Both the position numbers and the translations under genes were made by a program. From positions 20,832 through 84,831 of the forward strand of contig CAZDVD010000011.1 of NCBI GenBank assembly GCA_964508765.1: 64,000 nt of DNA, given 5' to 3'. Below the pieces are notes generated by a model. The model saw only the letters and a program-made list of their open reading frames with translations, ran no database searches and had not been told where the DNA came from. How positions within the stretch are numbered: the stretch's first letter is position 1; each line of letters begins with the position of its first letter. Below, one piece after another: positions 17,266-26,980 of the stretch. The DNA comes from JABMPR01 sp964508765. GTDB lineage: Bacteria > Fidelibacterota > UBA8477 > JABMPR01.

Positions 17266-19386
17266 ATGAATGATCGAATGAAGACATTAATGCTCTTCGT
17301 GGTCAGTCTTGCATTTGCAGGCTCACTAACAGCGGCAGATGATGCCCTGGTCGGATATTGGAAATTCGACGATATCAGAATAGAGCTCCAAGAATTAGAA
17401 ATGGTTCGTGGTGAGTTCAACCTGCCGCGTGAATTATTCGGATACGTTAAAAACAGTGTGAACGACACTGAGGGTGATTATAACGCCAAGTTCCTTAAAC
17501 AGGCGAAAGGTGTTAGTGGTGGAGCCGTTCTCCTGGATGGCAACACTGGCTACATCACAATCTCTGAAGATGATATGCCACGTGTGGAAGGTGATTTCAG
17601 TATCGAAGCCTGGGTGGCCATGGCGGCTTATCCCAATAATATGTGTCCCGTTGTGGGGAATCTACGTGAGGCCAATGAAGGGTATCACAATGGGTATTCC
17701 CTCGATATCGACGCCCAGGGAAGACTTGTGTTCCGGATCGCAACCGATGCCCAGGAAGAGCGTGTGGTGGGAAAGGCCGTCATCCCACTTTACGCGTGGA
17801 CCCACGTTGCAGCGACATATTCACCGAAAAGCGGTATGAAGATCTATATCAACGGTAAATCCGATGGATCATTCAAGCCCAATCATGAGTTCACCCCCGT
17901 GAACTGGGGCGCCGATATGCTTCTCGGAAGAACCCGTTGGCCATCCAAGCCCTTCGGGACAATCCGACCCTATGGGACTACGCCTTACCATATGTTCTAT
18001 GATGGCTTACTGGATGAGATCAAGATCTGGGACAAGGCACTCAGTGGTAGAGCTGTAAAGGCTTCCTATAACAAACTGAAAACAAGCGCCAAACCGGACC
18101 TTCAAGATCGTACAATGCCCACTGGACCACTCAAAGCCGAAGTTTTTTCAGCCATAAGTACGAATCTGAAATGGTATGAATCCTATGACGCCCTTTGGCA
18201 CACAGGCACAGGTACGGATGTGGTTGTTCGCTTTGATGAATACCCCTGTGAGTTCGTCTTCTGGAAGGGCGCTAATTATCAGGCTCATCTCGTCACGGAG
18301 AAGGGTTACTGGTTCAATAATGGCTTCAATGAAGGTTGGAACGAGCATGGTAGTTGTGAACCCATGTCTGATAAACAGGCACGCCATGCCCATGTGAAGA
18401 TCCTGGAACAGAACGAAGCCCGTCTAGTGGTGCAATGGCGCTATGCCCTAATTGACCATAAATATGGTTTTGCTTTCTATGATCCCAGCTCGAAACGAGG
18501 CGATTGGACCAATGAGACCTACTACATCTACCCGGATATGGTAGCCGTAAGAGAGGATGTCCTCTTCAGTAACGCTCCTCGTGCACAACATGAATGGCAG
18601 GAGAGCATGGTAGTACCTGGTCCTGGTCAACGCCCGGAAGACCTCCTGGAATATGCGGCCCTGACACTGGGGAACGACAAAGGTGAACTCCATACATATT
18701 CGTGGGAACATGAGACCCCTCCAGGCTCACCCCAGGAACCAAAGAATCCCAACATGCAGCTAGTGAACATGAAATCGAAGTATAAGCCCTTCTCTATATT
18801 ACCAGCTAGCAGCAATCCATCCATTGATGTGTATGCCGGTGAAATTCGTCGTGAAGTCAGTGTATTCCCCTGGTGGAATCATTGGCCAACGGCTCAGAAA
18901 CCCACTGATGGAAGATGGTCTCAGCATGCGGACAGACCTTCCCATTCATCTCTGTCTCACTGGTTTTGGGATCACTATGCCATGACAGACCGTACCATGA
19001 CCAAGCTCATGTTAACTGGTATGACTGATAAGTCTCCCGAAGAGCTTTTTGTCCTGGGTAAGAGCTGGTACCATGCCGCCGAGATCTCTGGTGTCACAGG
19101 CAGCTACGATCAGTCGCAGCGAGCTTATGTCATCGATCCTGCCACAGAATTGAAAGCATTTGAGTTCAACCTGGTCGGTTCCAAGGAATCTCCGATCCTG
19201 AATCCTGGTTTTGTCCTCAGCAACTGGGGTGGCAAGGACATCAGTCTGTCCATCAATGGAAAAGATGTACCCCACGGTAAAGATTTTCGCTATGGCACCA
19301 GTCAACGCCTGGATGGTGGAGATCTTATCGTCTGGTTCAAACTTGAATCCAAAGAGGAGGTCAAGATCAACATCACCATGAATTGA
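17266..19386 (+). CDS. Secreted LamG protein with conserved C-terminal domain of unknown function (paralogue 2)
   Basis: AAAGGAA precedes ATG 17266. ATG 17278 is an alternative. A signal peptide (LMLFVVSLAFAGSLTAA) is followed by a LamG sandwich at about residues 25-275 (FSIEAWVAMAAYPNN, TYSPKSGMKIYINGK, LLDEIKIWDKALSG). Residues about 290-706 are the domain shared with paralogues 1 and 3. Key positions are Trp333 in FVFWKGANY, Trp391 in VVQWRY, YYIYPDMVAV, EWQES, SYSWE-like HTYSWEH, Trp536 in FPWWNHWP, RPSHSSLSHWFW and KSPEELFVLGKSW. This is the shortest and cleanest version and gives the best outline of the family. A strong terminator follows at 19413-19454, so it closes the upstream message. 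Function is unassigned. A role on the same glycan as the GH32 and GH2 enzymes is inferred. Confidence 0.8.
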   Translation: MNDRMKTLMLFVVSLAFAGSLTAADDALVGYWKFDDIRIELQELEMVRGEFNLPRELFGYVKNSVNDTEGDYNAKFLKQAKGVSGGAVLLDGNTGYITISEDDMPRVEGDFSIEAWVAMAAYPNNMCPVVGNLREANEGYHNGYSLDIDAQGRLVFRIATDAQEERVVGKAVIPLYAWTHVAATYSPKSGMKIYINGKSDGSFKPNHEFTPVNWGADMLLGRTRWPSKPFGTIRPYGTTPYHMFYDGLLDEIKIWDKALSGRAVKASYNKLKTSAKPDLQDRTMPTGPLKAEVFSAISTNLKWYESYDALWHTGTGTDVVVRFDEYPCEFVFWKGANYQAHLVTEKGYWFNNGFNEGWNEHGSCEPMSDKQARHAHVKILEQNEARLVVQWRYALIDHKYGFAFYDPSSKRGDWTNETYYIYPDMVAVREDVLFSNAPRAQHEWQESMVVPGPGQRPEDLLEYAALTLGNDKGELHTYSWEHETPPGSPQEPKNPNMQLVNMKSKYKPFSILPASSNPSIDVYAGEIRREVSVFPWWNHWPTAQKPTDGRWSQHADRPSHSSLSHWFWDHYAMTDRTMTKLMLTGMTDKSPEELFVLGKSWYHAAEISGVTGSYDQSQRAYVIDPATELKAFEFNLVGSKESPILNPGFVLSNWGGKDISLSINGKDVPHGKDFRYGTSQRLDGGDLIVWFKLESKEEVKINITMN

Positions 19387-19412
19387 TCTCGTAACCTCTG
19401 CAATTCTCATAG

Positions 19413-19454
19413 AACTGGTTGTCCTTATCAATCGACAAGGACAACCAGTTTTTT
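19413..19454 (+). terminator. Rho-independent terminator after LamG paralogue 2
   Basis: A perfect 14-bp stem (AACTGGTTGTCCTT at 19413-19426 and its complement at 19437-19450) encloses a 10-base loop and runs into a T tract ending near 19454. It separates the first transcription unit of the locus from the GH2 gene at 19596. Confidence 0.9.
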
Positions 19455-19595
19455 ATACTCGCATTACGGAATTGAATTAGAAATGAATTGAATTAGGGTG
19501 AAGCTATTTTAACTTAATTGATTAATGTAAGAAAGTAAGTGAACTGATTTACTCGGATCTCTTACCCAACACGAAAAGCTGCAAGGTGTTATAAA

Positions 19596-21452
19596 ATGAG
19601 AAACCGTTACTGGTTACAATTTATTCTTTTTGGTTTGAGCATTTCTTTCACGTCGCTACATGCGCTGAATAAGATACCTCGACCAGAATATCCACGTCCA
19701 CAGTTCAATCGTACGGAATGGGTCAATCTTAATGGCACCTGGACCTATACCTTTGATTTTGGTATCTCTGGAAGAGACAGAGAGTTGTACCACAGTCGTG
19801 GATTTGAAGATGATATCCTGGTACCCTTCTGCCCTGAAAGTCCCTTGTCTGGAGTGAGTCACAAGGATTTTATCTTGGGGATGTGGTATCATCGGGAGCT
19901 CCCTGTACCCAAAAAATATAAAGACAAGCGAGTCATTCTTCATTTTGGTGGTGTGGATTACGCGAGCACGATCTATATCGATGGTGAACCAGTGGGGCAG
20001 CATTGGGGAGGCATGGGCGCCTTCAGCTTTGACATCACGCCCTACGTTGAGGCGGGCAAAACTCATCAATTGGTCGTTGAAGTACGGGATGACACTCGGT
20101 CTGGGAAGCAGCCCGGAGGTAAGCAATGCATCTATCATGATTCGTGGGAATGTCTTTATTCAAGGACGACCGGGATCTGGCAGACAGTATGGATGGAAGC
20201 TGTATCACCATTTGCGCTGAAAGATTGTCAGATTATCCCCGATCTTGACAACAGTCGCTTCGTTTTAACACCTACTTATTACGCTGAGCAAAGGGGTAAC
20301 CAACTTCGTGTCCAAATAAAAAATGGGAATAAGGTCGTTGCCGTTGAAACCATTGCTGCTTCAAATGGAGCTCAGAGTATCCTCACCCTGGATGACCCCC
20401 GCGTATGGTCTCCAGATCATCCATTTCTTTACCAGGTTGTGATCGATGTCCTGAATTCAGAAGGGAAGCTCATCGATCATGTCAAAAGCTATGCAGGAAT
20501 GCGCAAGATCCATATTGAAGGCAATCGCATCTTTCTGAATAATGAACCAATTTTCCTGCGCTTTGTCCTCGACCAGGGCTTTTACCCCGGCGGGATCTGG
20601 ACCGCACCAAGTGATAAGGATATCAAACAAGATATCGAGTTGGCAAAGGATGCCGGTTTCAATGGAGCCAGACTTCATCAAAAGGTATTTGAGCCTAGAT
20701 TTCACTACTGGGCTGACCGACTTGGATACCTCACCTGGGGTGAATCTGCCAGTTGGGGGATCATGAAATCAGATGAGGTAGCCGCTCGAAACTATCTCGG
20801 AGAATGGCGGGAAATCATCAAGCGGGATCGAAATCATCCTTCCATAATATCCTGGAGTATTTTTAATGAATCTGGATGGACCTACCTCGAACGGGACATC
20901 GACCCACGTAATTGGGATCTTTTTATCCGTGAGCAGCACAATAGGTTACTCAAAGATCTGGTCCTCCTGACTAAGGACCTCGATCCAACTCGACCGGTAA
21001 ATGATGCCAGCGGCCATGTACACGTCCTGACAGATATCTGGACCGTCCATAGTTATCAACATGACGTGGAGAAATTTCGTGAACTGCTCACACCAGATCC
21101 GGAAACCGGTGTACACCGCGACCAACCTCATAAAGATACCTTTTACGAGGGTCAGCCGTATATCGTTGATGAGTATGGCGGTATGAAATGGGCGCCTGGG
21201 GAAAACCGTGACAACGCCGGTGAATCCTGGGGATGGGGTGACAATCCAGAGACACTGGAAGAGTTTTACCTGAAACTTGAAGCCCTTACGGATGTCCTGT
21301 TGAGTCTGGAACACATCTCAGGATTTTGCTATACACAATTGACGGATATTGAGCAGGAGCAGAACGGGATATACACCTATGACCGTTCTGAGAAATTTGA
21401 CATGAAACGCATTCGTGAGATATTTACGAAACAACCCATTTGGATGAAGTAA
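19596..21452 (+). CDS. Secreted GH2 family glycoside hydrolase
   Basis: A signal peptide (YWLQFILFGLSISFTSLHA) precedes a compact 618-residue GH2 enzyme. The jelly-roll starts with PRPEYPRPQFNRTEWVNLNG and contains MWYHRELPVP and the VILHFGGVDYASTIYIDG pattern. An Ig-like domain follows at about residues 215-300. The TIM barrel has the acid/base Glu425 in SIFNESGW and nucleophile Glu526 in YIVDEYGG, so both catalytic residues are intact. Length and the RNHPSIISWS motif fit beta-galactosidase/beta-glucuronidase-like GH2 subfamilies without C-terminal domains. It begins a second transcription unit after a strong terminator and is followed 28 bases later by LamG paralogue 3. Substrate linkage cannot be decided from sequence. 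Confidence 0.87.
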   Translation: MRNRYWLQFILFGLSISFTSLHALNKIPRPEYPRPQFNRTEWVNLNGTWTYTFDFGISGRDRELYHSRGFEDDILVPFCPESPLSGVSHKDFILGMWYHRELPVPKKYKDKRVILHFGGVDYASTIYIDGEPVGQHWGGMGAFSFDITPYVEAGKTHQLVVEVRDDTRSGKQPGGKQCIYHDSWECLYSRTTGIWQTVWMEAVSPFALKDCQIIPDLDNSRFVLTPTYYAEQRGNQLRVQIKNGNKVVAVETIAASNGAQSILTLDDPRVWSPDHPFLYQVVIDVLNSEGKLIDHVKSYAGMRKIHIEGNRIFLNNEPIFLRFVLDQGFYPGGIWTAPSDKDIKQDIELAKDAGFNGARLHQKVFEPRFHYWADRLGYLTWGESASWGIMKSDEVAARNYLGEWREIIKRDRNHPSIISWSIFNESGWTYLERDIDPRNWDLFIREQHNRLLKDLVLLTKDLDPTRPVNDASGHVHVLTDIWTVHSYQHDVEKFRELLTPDPETGVHRDQPHKDTFYEGQPYIVDEYGGMKWAPGENRDNAGESWGWGDNPETLEEFYLKLEALTDVLLSLEHISGFCYTQLTDIEQEQNGIYTYDRSEKFDMKRIREIFTKQPIWMK

Positions 21453-21480
21453 TCCAGCAACCTCATTTGGAGAGATTATC

Positions 21481-24276
21481 ATGATGAATCGTACCTGGTC
21501 CTTTAAGATTTTATCGATCTTCATCATCCTTGCTATGACAAGTATGAGTTACGGTGAAGCTCTCACTGCATCGAAGGAATTTGGTGGCTATTACACCAAA
21601 GTTAATTCCGGGGAGGAGTTCGAGAAGTACTCCCGGACCGGTGATTATGCAGATATCATCGTCGATCTGGGTTCAGAAAACGGCAAGTTCGTGTTCTGGC
21701 GTGGATCAAGCTATCTGCCCTATTGGGAAACATCTGCTGGTAAATGGTTTGTAGAGGAATTGATCCCCCGCAAGGGTGATGGACCCGAGGGCCGGCCAGA
21801 TAAGGTGAATACCTATTCCCGAATTGCTCTTATTGAATCCAATGCCGAGCAGACGGTGGTGCATTGGCGCTATTTACCGGAATTTTCCGGGTTAAATCCA
21901 CATCTGGGTGTTGATCAGACAAAGTTTGTGGATGAGTATTTCATTTTTAAACCAAATGGTGAAGTAACCCGTACCTGTAAGAAAGGTACGGAACGTATTG
22001 ATGCCTGGCGGGATTCCCTCAATAAGATCACACAGACCTTCCACCTCACGGCGAATGGCATCGCGGATGTGAATACGACTGAGGCAAATCGCTCTGATCC
22101 CACCGATGCCATTCCTGGTCGTCCACGTAAGGCTGCCGGACATGCGCCAGTATTTGCATTTTCATTTGACGAAGGACGCGGGAATGCCACGAAAGAAAAT
22201 TCTTCAGGCGATCAATATGATATCAAGGGTCATAAAAGCCTCTGGCGAAAGGGAGTTTCAGGTACCGCACTCCAGCTTGACGGATACAATTCCATGATCC
22301 AGATCCCGGGAGAGAAGGGACCAAAACCTACGACTGCCATTACTCTGGAGGCATGGGTGGTGATTGGCGCATATCCCTGGAGCGATGTTCCGATTATTCA
22401 GCAGGCTGATGACGTCCCGGAGGAAATTTCCGAAGTATCGGGTTATGAGGCGCTACTCATTGGTGAAGAGGGACGCGATGACTACGAGCAGGTTGAAGAA
22501 GAGACTCCTGAGGCCACCTTCAAGGTCACCTTTAAAAAGGAAAATGATACCGGTTACTTCTTCGGGTTGAACGGATACGGAAATCCAGTACTGAAACTGC
22601 GCGTCGGTGGCGTATGGCAAGAATTGTACTCTGATGTCCATCTCGAGCGCCGAACATGGTACCATGTAGCTGCGAGCTTCGATGGTGCAACGGGCGAAAT
22701 GAAACTTTACGTGGATGGTGAACCGGCAGGTGAGAAAACAGTCGCCCCCGGATCTATTGAACTCTCCGCCAAGGACGTGAAAATCGGCCAGGGTAAAACG
22801 AGGAGACCCATGAATCCGGTCCGTCGGCATACCTTTCAGGATTATTACTCGATCGATGGTCTTCTCGATGAAATCCGCGTTCATGATGTCGCACTTTCCG
22901 GTGAAGAGATCTCTGGAATAGTTGCTGCGTACGACCTTAGTGATGGAGAGAAATCAAGTCCTCAGATGGACACCCGGGTACTTCCTGATGGAGAGGATCG
23001 CGGTGAATTTGGTGCCTACTATTCACACCTTAAATTCTATGACGTCTGGGACAATCTCTGGCGGTTTAGTGGTCATCCGGACGTGGTGGTTGAATTTGAT
23101 GAATCACCAGCGAAATTCGTTTTCTGGCGGGGGGTCGGCTACATCCCCATGATGGTGAATGAGAATGGTCAATGGTATAGCAATGAATTCAATGAGACCT
23201 GGAACCGCTCTGGCGGTCAGGGTTGTCAGGAACCCATGTCGGATAAGGAAAGCTATACCAACCATGTCCGCATTATCGAGAATACCCCAGCACGTACAGT
23301 TGTCCATTGGCGCTATCCACTCGTTGACGTTCTCCACGTACTGGCTAATGTTGATGAAGACCAGGGCTGGGGAGACTGGTCCGATTGGTATTATTACATC
23401 TACCCCGATGGTGTGGCGGTGAAACTGCAACACCTGTGGACCCATGGCGAGCGGGATCATGAATGGCAGGAATCCATGGCCATTTTCGGTCCTGATCAGC
23501 ACCCTGAGCAGATCATTGAGACGGAAGGCGCTCTCACCATGATCAACATGAAAGGTAAATCAAAAACCTATGATTGGGTGAATGGTCCACCGGATGGAAT
23601 CGAGGAGCCCAGCAAACGCATCATCCAGCATATCAATTACAAAGCGGAATATGACCCGGTAACCATTGGAAAGTTCGTGGAGACAAATGTCTATGGTGGT
23701 GAAATAACACCATACGCAGTCTTCCCAACGTGGAATCACTGGCCTGTATCCCAGATGCCTTCTGACGGTCGTTACGCCAGCTTCCCTGATCGAACAGCCC
23801 ACAGTTCCCTTTCACATGTGTTCTATGAGCCCTACGCTGAAGATCATGGTATCACACCCTACGAGCAGAAGATCCTCATGGAAGGAATGCTGAAGGCAGA
23901 CAAGGCTGAGATGCTGGATCTGGCAAAATCGTGGATGAAGGCACCAGCGATCAAGTCAGAGGTGGGTTGCATAAATCGTGGCTACGATGAGACCCAGAGA
24001 GCCTATATGCTTCGTTCAAAGGACAAGACGATGTCCTTCAAGTTGAAGGCTTCAAAAAAGAGTCCTGTTGTGAATCCTGCCTTCGTGATTAAAAACTGGA
24101 ACAGTGATGAAGAAGTCGACCTGACCTTGAACGGAAAAGATGTCCAAAAGGGTAAGGATTTTAGGCAGGGTGTGATTCGCGACACGGATGGCTCAAAGAC
24201 ATTGATCGTGTGGATCAAAACCACCTCGAAACGCCCTGTACAGATCAAGTTGAGTACTTCAAGGAATTTCAAATGA
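21481..24276 (+). CDS. Secreted LamG protein, paralogue 3, with a second partial copy of the unknown domain
   Basis: The start at 21481 (two ATG in a row) has GGAGAG just upstream and a signal peptide (ILSIFIILAMTSMSYG). The order of parts is: residues 25-200, a partial copy of the unknown domain (Trp73 in FVFWRGSSY, VVHWRY, DEYFIF); residues 225-485, a LamG sandwich (ITLEAWVVIGAYPW, LLDEIRVHDVALSG) with an acidic insertion near residues 300-345; residues 500-931, the full unknown domain (Trp549 in FVFWRGVGY, QEPMSDKE, YYYIYPDG, EWQES, TWNHWPVSQ, DRTAHSSLS, DETQRAYML). This N-terminal half-copy is absent from the two paralogues. The stop overlaps the sulfatase ATG (ATGA at 24273), so the two are translationally coupled, which ties this family to desulfation. 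Confidence 0.82.
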   Translation: MMNRTWSFKILSIFIILAMTSMSYGEALTASKEFGGYYTKVNSGEEFEKYSRTGDYADIIVDLGSENGKFVFWRGSSYLPYWETSAGKWFVEELIPRKGDGPEGRPDKVNTYSRIALIESNAEQTVVHWRYLPEFSGLNPHLGVDQTKFVDEYFIFKPNGEVTRTCKKGTERIDAWRDSLNKITQTFHLTANGIADVNTTEANRSDPTDAIPGRPRKAAGHAPVFAFSFDEGRGNATKENSSGDQYDIKGHKSLWRKGVSGTALQLDGYNSMIQIPGEKGPKPTTAITLEAWVVIGAYPWSDVPIIQQADDVPEEISEVSGYEALLIGEEGRDDYEQVEEETPEATFKVTFKKENDTGYFFGLNGYGNPVLKLRVGGVWQELYSDVHLERRTWYHVAASFDGATGEMKLYVDGEPAGEKTVAPGSIELSAKDVKIGQGKTRRPMNPVRRHTFQDYYSIDGLLDEIRVHDVALSGEEISGIVAAYDLSDGEKSSPQMDTRVLPDGEDRGEFGAYYSHLKFYDVWDNLWRFSGHPDVVVEFDESPAKFVFWRGVGYIPMMVNENGQWYSNEFNETWNRSGGQGCQEPMSDKESYTNHVRIIENTPARTVVHWRYPLVDVLHVLANVDEDQGWGDWSDWYYYIYPDGVAVKLQHLWTHGERDHEWQESMAIFGPDQHPEQIIETEGALTMINMKGKSKTYDWVNGPPDGIEEPSKRIIQHINYKAEYDPVTIGKFVETNVYGGEITPYAVFPTWNHWPVSQMPSDGRYASFPDRTAHSSLSHVFYEPYAEDHGITPYEQKILMEGMLKADKAEMLDLAKSWMKAPAIKSEVGCINRGYDETQRAYMLRSKDKTMSFKLKASKKSPVVNPAFVIKNWNSDEEVDLTLNGKDVQKGKDFRQGVIRDTDGSKTLIVWIKTTSKRPVQIKLSTSRNFK

Positions 24277-25778
24277 GTTATGAGCCTCCTCATCTAGTGA
24301 CCTCTCCGGAAGTTAAAATGTCTAGACGGGACTTCCTTAAGGCTGCTGGAATCGGTGCTGCCGCAATCACACTACCGACCTTCATCACACGCTGTGGCCC
24401 TGATGAGCCAAAACCGAATATCATTTTTATCATGACGGATGACATGGGCTACGGTGACGCATCTTGCTATAATCCTGCTTCTGTCATTCGAACACCCAAT
24501 ATTGATAAAATGGCTTCTCAAGGTATACGATTCACAGATGCTCATTCTCCATCCGCCGTTTGCACACCTACACGCTATAGCGTCCTGACAGGTCGGTATT
24601 GTTGGCGGAGCCGCCTCAAAAGAGGCGTTTTTGGTGGCTACAATACACCGCTCATTGAGGATGGTCGTGTGACTGTTGCATCGATGCTTAAAGACCAGGG
24701 ATATGCAACAGCCTGTATTGGTAAATGGCATCTTGGCTGGGATTGGGCCTCAAAAACTGGTGCTCAGCCTGAATGGGATTATGAGCAGGAAGACATCGAT
24801 TTTTCGAAACCCATTAAGAATGGACCTAATGCGAAAGGCTTTGACTACTTCTTCGGCACTTCCGGATGCACAACTGATGATCCCCCTATGTGTTTCATTG
24901 AGAATGATCGTACAGTAGGGATCCCTGACCATTTCGCTGCTGAAGATCCAGCCGATGAAGATCGTCTCCTCATGACCGTGGATGGCTGGCAGCATGAAGA
25001 TGCTGACTATGAATTTATGAACAAGACCCTCTGGTTCATGGAGAATCAGGCTAAACAGAAAAATTCATTCTTTGTCTATCTTCCTCTTTCTGTTCCACAT
25101 ATCCCGTGGTTCCCACATGAGGAATTTAAAGGAAAAAGTGGGGCGGGACCCCGTGGTGACCAGGTGCTCATGGCCGACAAAATTCTGGGTGAGGTCATGA
25201 ATAAGCTGGATGAGTTGGGTATCAGTGAGAATACGCTGCTCATATTCACTAGTGACAATGGTCCAAGGACGGGGATCAATGGACATGAGTCTGCCGCAGA
25301 GCTCCGTGGATATAAGGGTAGTATCTGGGAAGGCGGCCACCGTGTGCCATTTATTGCTAAATGGCCGGGTAAAATTACCGCGGGTGCAATATCCGGTGAG
25401 ACCATGGGGCTCATGGACCTCATGGCTACCTGTGCAGCTGTTACAGGCACGCAAATACCAGAGAGTGCCGGGGAAGACAGCTTCAATATGTTGCCAGCAA
25501 TTCTGGGTAAGAACATGGCTCCGATCCGGGACTTCACAATCCACCATTCAGGCGGGGGCGTATTTGCCCTGCGACAGGGTGATTGGAAGCTCATTGAGGG
25601 AAGCCGGGAGGGTGGTTACGACGATGGTCCCTCAGAAGGGGAACCAGGCGGTCTTTACAATCTCGCTGATGATCCTGCAGAGACGACAAATCTCTGGGAT
25701 GATAAACCTGGAAAAGTACAGGAACTTATGGCCCTGCTTAACAAAGCCCGTGATGAAGGCTTCACCCGTAAAGGTTAG
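24273..25778 (+). CDS. Type I (formylglycine) sulfatase with twin-arginine signal
   Basis: ATG 24273 overlaps the previous stop and has AAGGAA in front. ATG 24318, just before the Tat motif, is an alternative start. The signal reads SRRDFLKAAGIGAAAITLP, so export of a folded enzyme by the Tat route is expected, with a Cys (ITRCG) that could be lipidated. The catalytic site is CTPTR within AVCTPTRYSVLTGR (Cys97), to be converted to formylglycine, preceded by the metal-binding IIFIMTDDMGYGD. KWHLGW and FTSDNGPR complete the conserved S1 sulfatase set. It removes sulfate esters from glycans or small molecules. No maturase (anSME or FGE) is in the window, so it must be encoded elsewhere. The link to the LamG gene suggests a sulfated glycan substrate (inference). 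Confidence 0.9.
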   Translation: MSYEPPHLVTSPEVKMSRRDFLKAAGIGAAAITLPTFITRCGPDEPKPNIIFIMTDDMGYGDASCYNPASVIRTPNIDKMASQGIRFTDAHSPSAVCTPTRYSVLTGRYCWRSRLKRGVFGGYNTPLIEDGRVTVASMLKDQGYATACIGKWHLGWDWASKTGAQPEWDYEQEDIDFSKPIKNGPNAKGFDYFFGTSGCTTDDPPMCFIENDRTVGIPDHFAAEDPADEDRLLMTVDGWQHEDADYEFMNKTLWFMENQAKQKNSFFVYLPLSVPHIPWFPHEEFKGKSGAGPRGDQVLMADKILGEVMNKLDELGISENTLLIFTSDNGPRTGINGHESAAELRGYKGSIWEGGHRVPFIAKWPGKITAGAISGETMGLMDLMATCAAVTGTQIPESAGEDSFNMLPAILGKNMAPIRDFTIHHSGGGVFALRQGDWKLIEGSREGGYDDGPSEGEPGGLYNLADDPAETTNLWDDKPGKVQELMALLNKARDEGFTRKG

Positions 25779-25787
25779 GGGAAACCA

Positions 25788-26930
25788 ATGAACACGAAGA
25801 TGATCAAAATTATTGTGCTGGGAATATTGACCGCTGCTTTACTCATAGCTTGCGGGAGTCAAAAAGGGGAGAGTATGATGCAGAAACAGTTATTTGGAAA
25901 CATGCCCGATGGAAGACCTGTGCATGTTTACACATTGACAAATGATCTGGGGATGGAAGCTCGTGTTATTGATTATGGCTGTATCATTCTCAGTTTGAAA
26001 GTACCAGACCGCAATGGGAATCTTGGGGATATTGTCCACGGCTATGATAAACTGGAACATTATATAGAAGCCACACCCTATTTCGGCGCCATCGTTGGAC
26101 GCTATGGAAACCGTCTTGCAAAAGGAAAATTCACCCTGGAGGGTACAGAGTATGAACTCGCCATAAATAACGGCGAGAATCATCTCCATGGAGGCCTCAT
26201 TGGATTCGATAAGGTAGTCTGGGAGGCAGAGCCTATGGACACACCAGCAGGTCCATCAATTCGCTTTAGCTACCTCAGCCCTGATGGTGAAGAAGGATAT
26301 CCAGGTAATCTCAAGATTATCCATACATACACGCTAACACATGATGGCAGTTTAAAAATCGAATATTCGGCCACTACTGATGCACCCACCGTCCTAAATC
26401 TCACCCATCATTCCTATTTCAATCTAACGGCAGATCCAAGCAAAACCATTCTTGATCATGTTATGACTATCCATGCCGACCGTTTTGTACCTGTGGATGT
26501 GGGATTAATCCCAGTTGGTGAACTTAGGGATCTCACGGGAAATCCCCTCGACTTCAGGGAGCCAACTGTAATTGGTGCAAGGATCAATGAGGATACGGAA
26601 GATCTACGTTTTGGTTTGGGATACGATCATTGCTGGGTCATTAATAAAGCTGAACAAGAAATGGGACCCGTCGCTGAAGTCTACGAGCCGACCAGCGGCA
26701 GGGTGATGTCAATCAGTTCAACTGAACCGGGTTTACAGTTCTATTCCGGTAATTTTCTTGATGGCAGCAATATCGGGAAAAGGGGCATCCCGTATGAATA
26801 TCGAACAGCTCTGGTTATGGAATGTCATCGCTACCCGGATTCTCCGAACCAGGAGGGATTCCCCAATACGGTATTAAGACCCGAGGAAGAATATCAGAAA
26901 ACGACAGTATATACTTTCTCAACGAGATAA
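25788..26930 (+). CDS. galM: Aldose 1-epimerase (mutarotase), lipoprotein
   Basis: The protein has a lipoprotein signal (IIVLGILTAALLIAC), so it acts outside the cytoplasm, unlike classical GalM. The epimerase domain runs from about residue 30 to 380 with NGENHLHGG (substrate-binding His), TVLNLTHHSYFNL (catalytic His) and VMECHRYPDSPNQ (catalytic Glu region). It interconverts alpha and beta anomers of galactose or glucose, here probably on sugars just released by the GH2 enzymes. It follows the sulfatase by nine bases and is upstream of galT and galK. A second epimerase remnant lies at 27277-27636. Confidence 0.9.
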   Translation: MNTKMIKIIVLGILTAALLIACGSQKGESMMQKQLFGNMPDGRPVHVYTLTNDLGMEARVIDYGCIILSLKVPDRNGNLGDIVHGYDKLEHYIEATPYFGAIVGRYGNRLAKGKFTLEGTEYELAINNGENHLHGGLIGFDKVVWEAEPMDTPAGPSIRFSYLSPDGEEGYPGNLKIIHTYTLTHDGSLKIEYSATTDAPTVLNLTHHSYFNLTADPSKTILDHVMTIHADRFVPVDVGLIPVGELRDLTGNPLDFREPTVIGARINEDTEDLRFGLGYDHCWVINKAEQEMGPVAEVYEPTSGRVMSISSTEPGLQFYSGNFLDGSNIGKRGIPYEYRTALVMECHRYPDSPNQEGFPNTVLRPEEEYQKTTVYTFSTR

Positions 26931-26980
26931 ACCGATGACAGATCGCCCTAACATGTGATCAGACTGAGGTAGCCCGAAAA

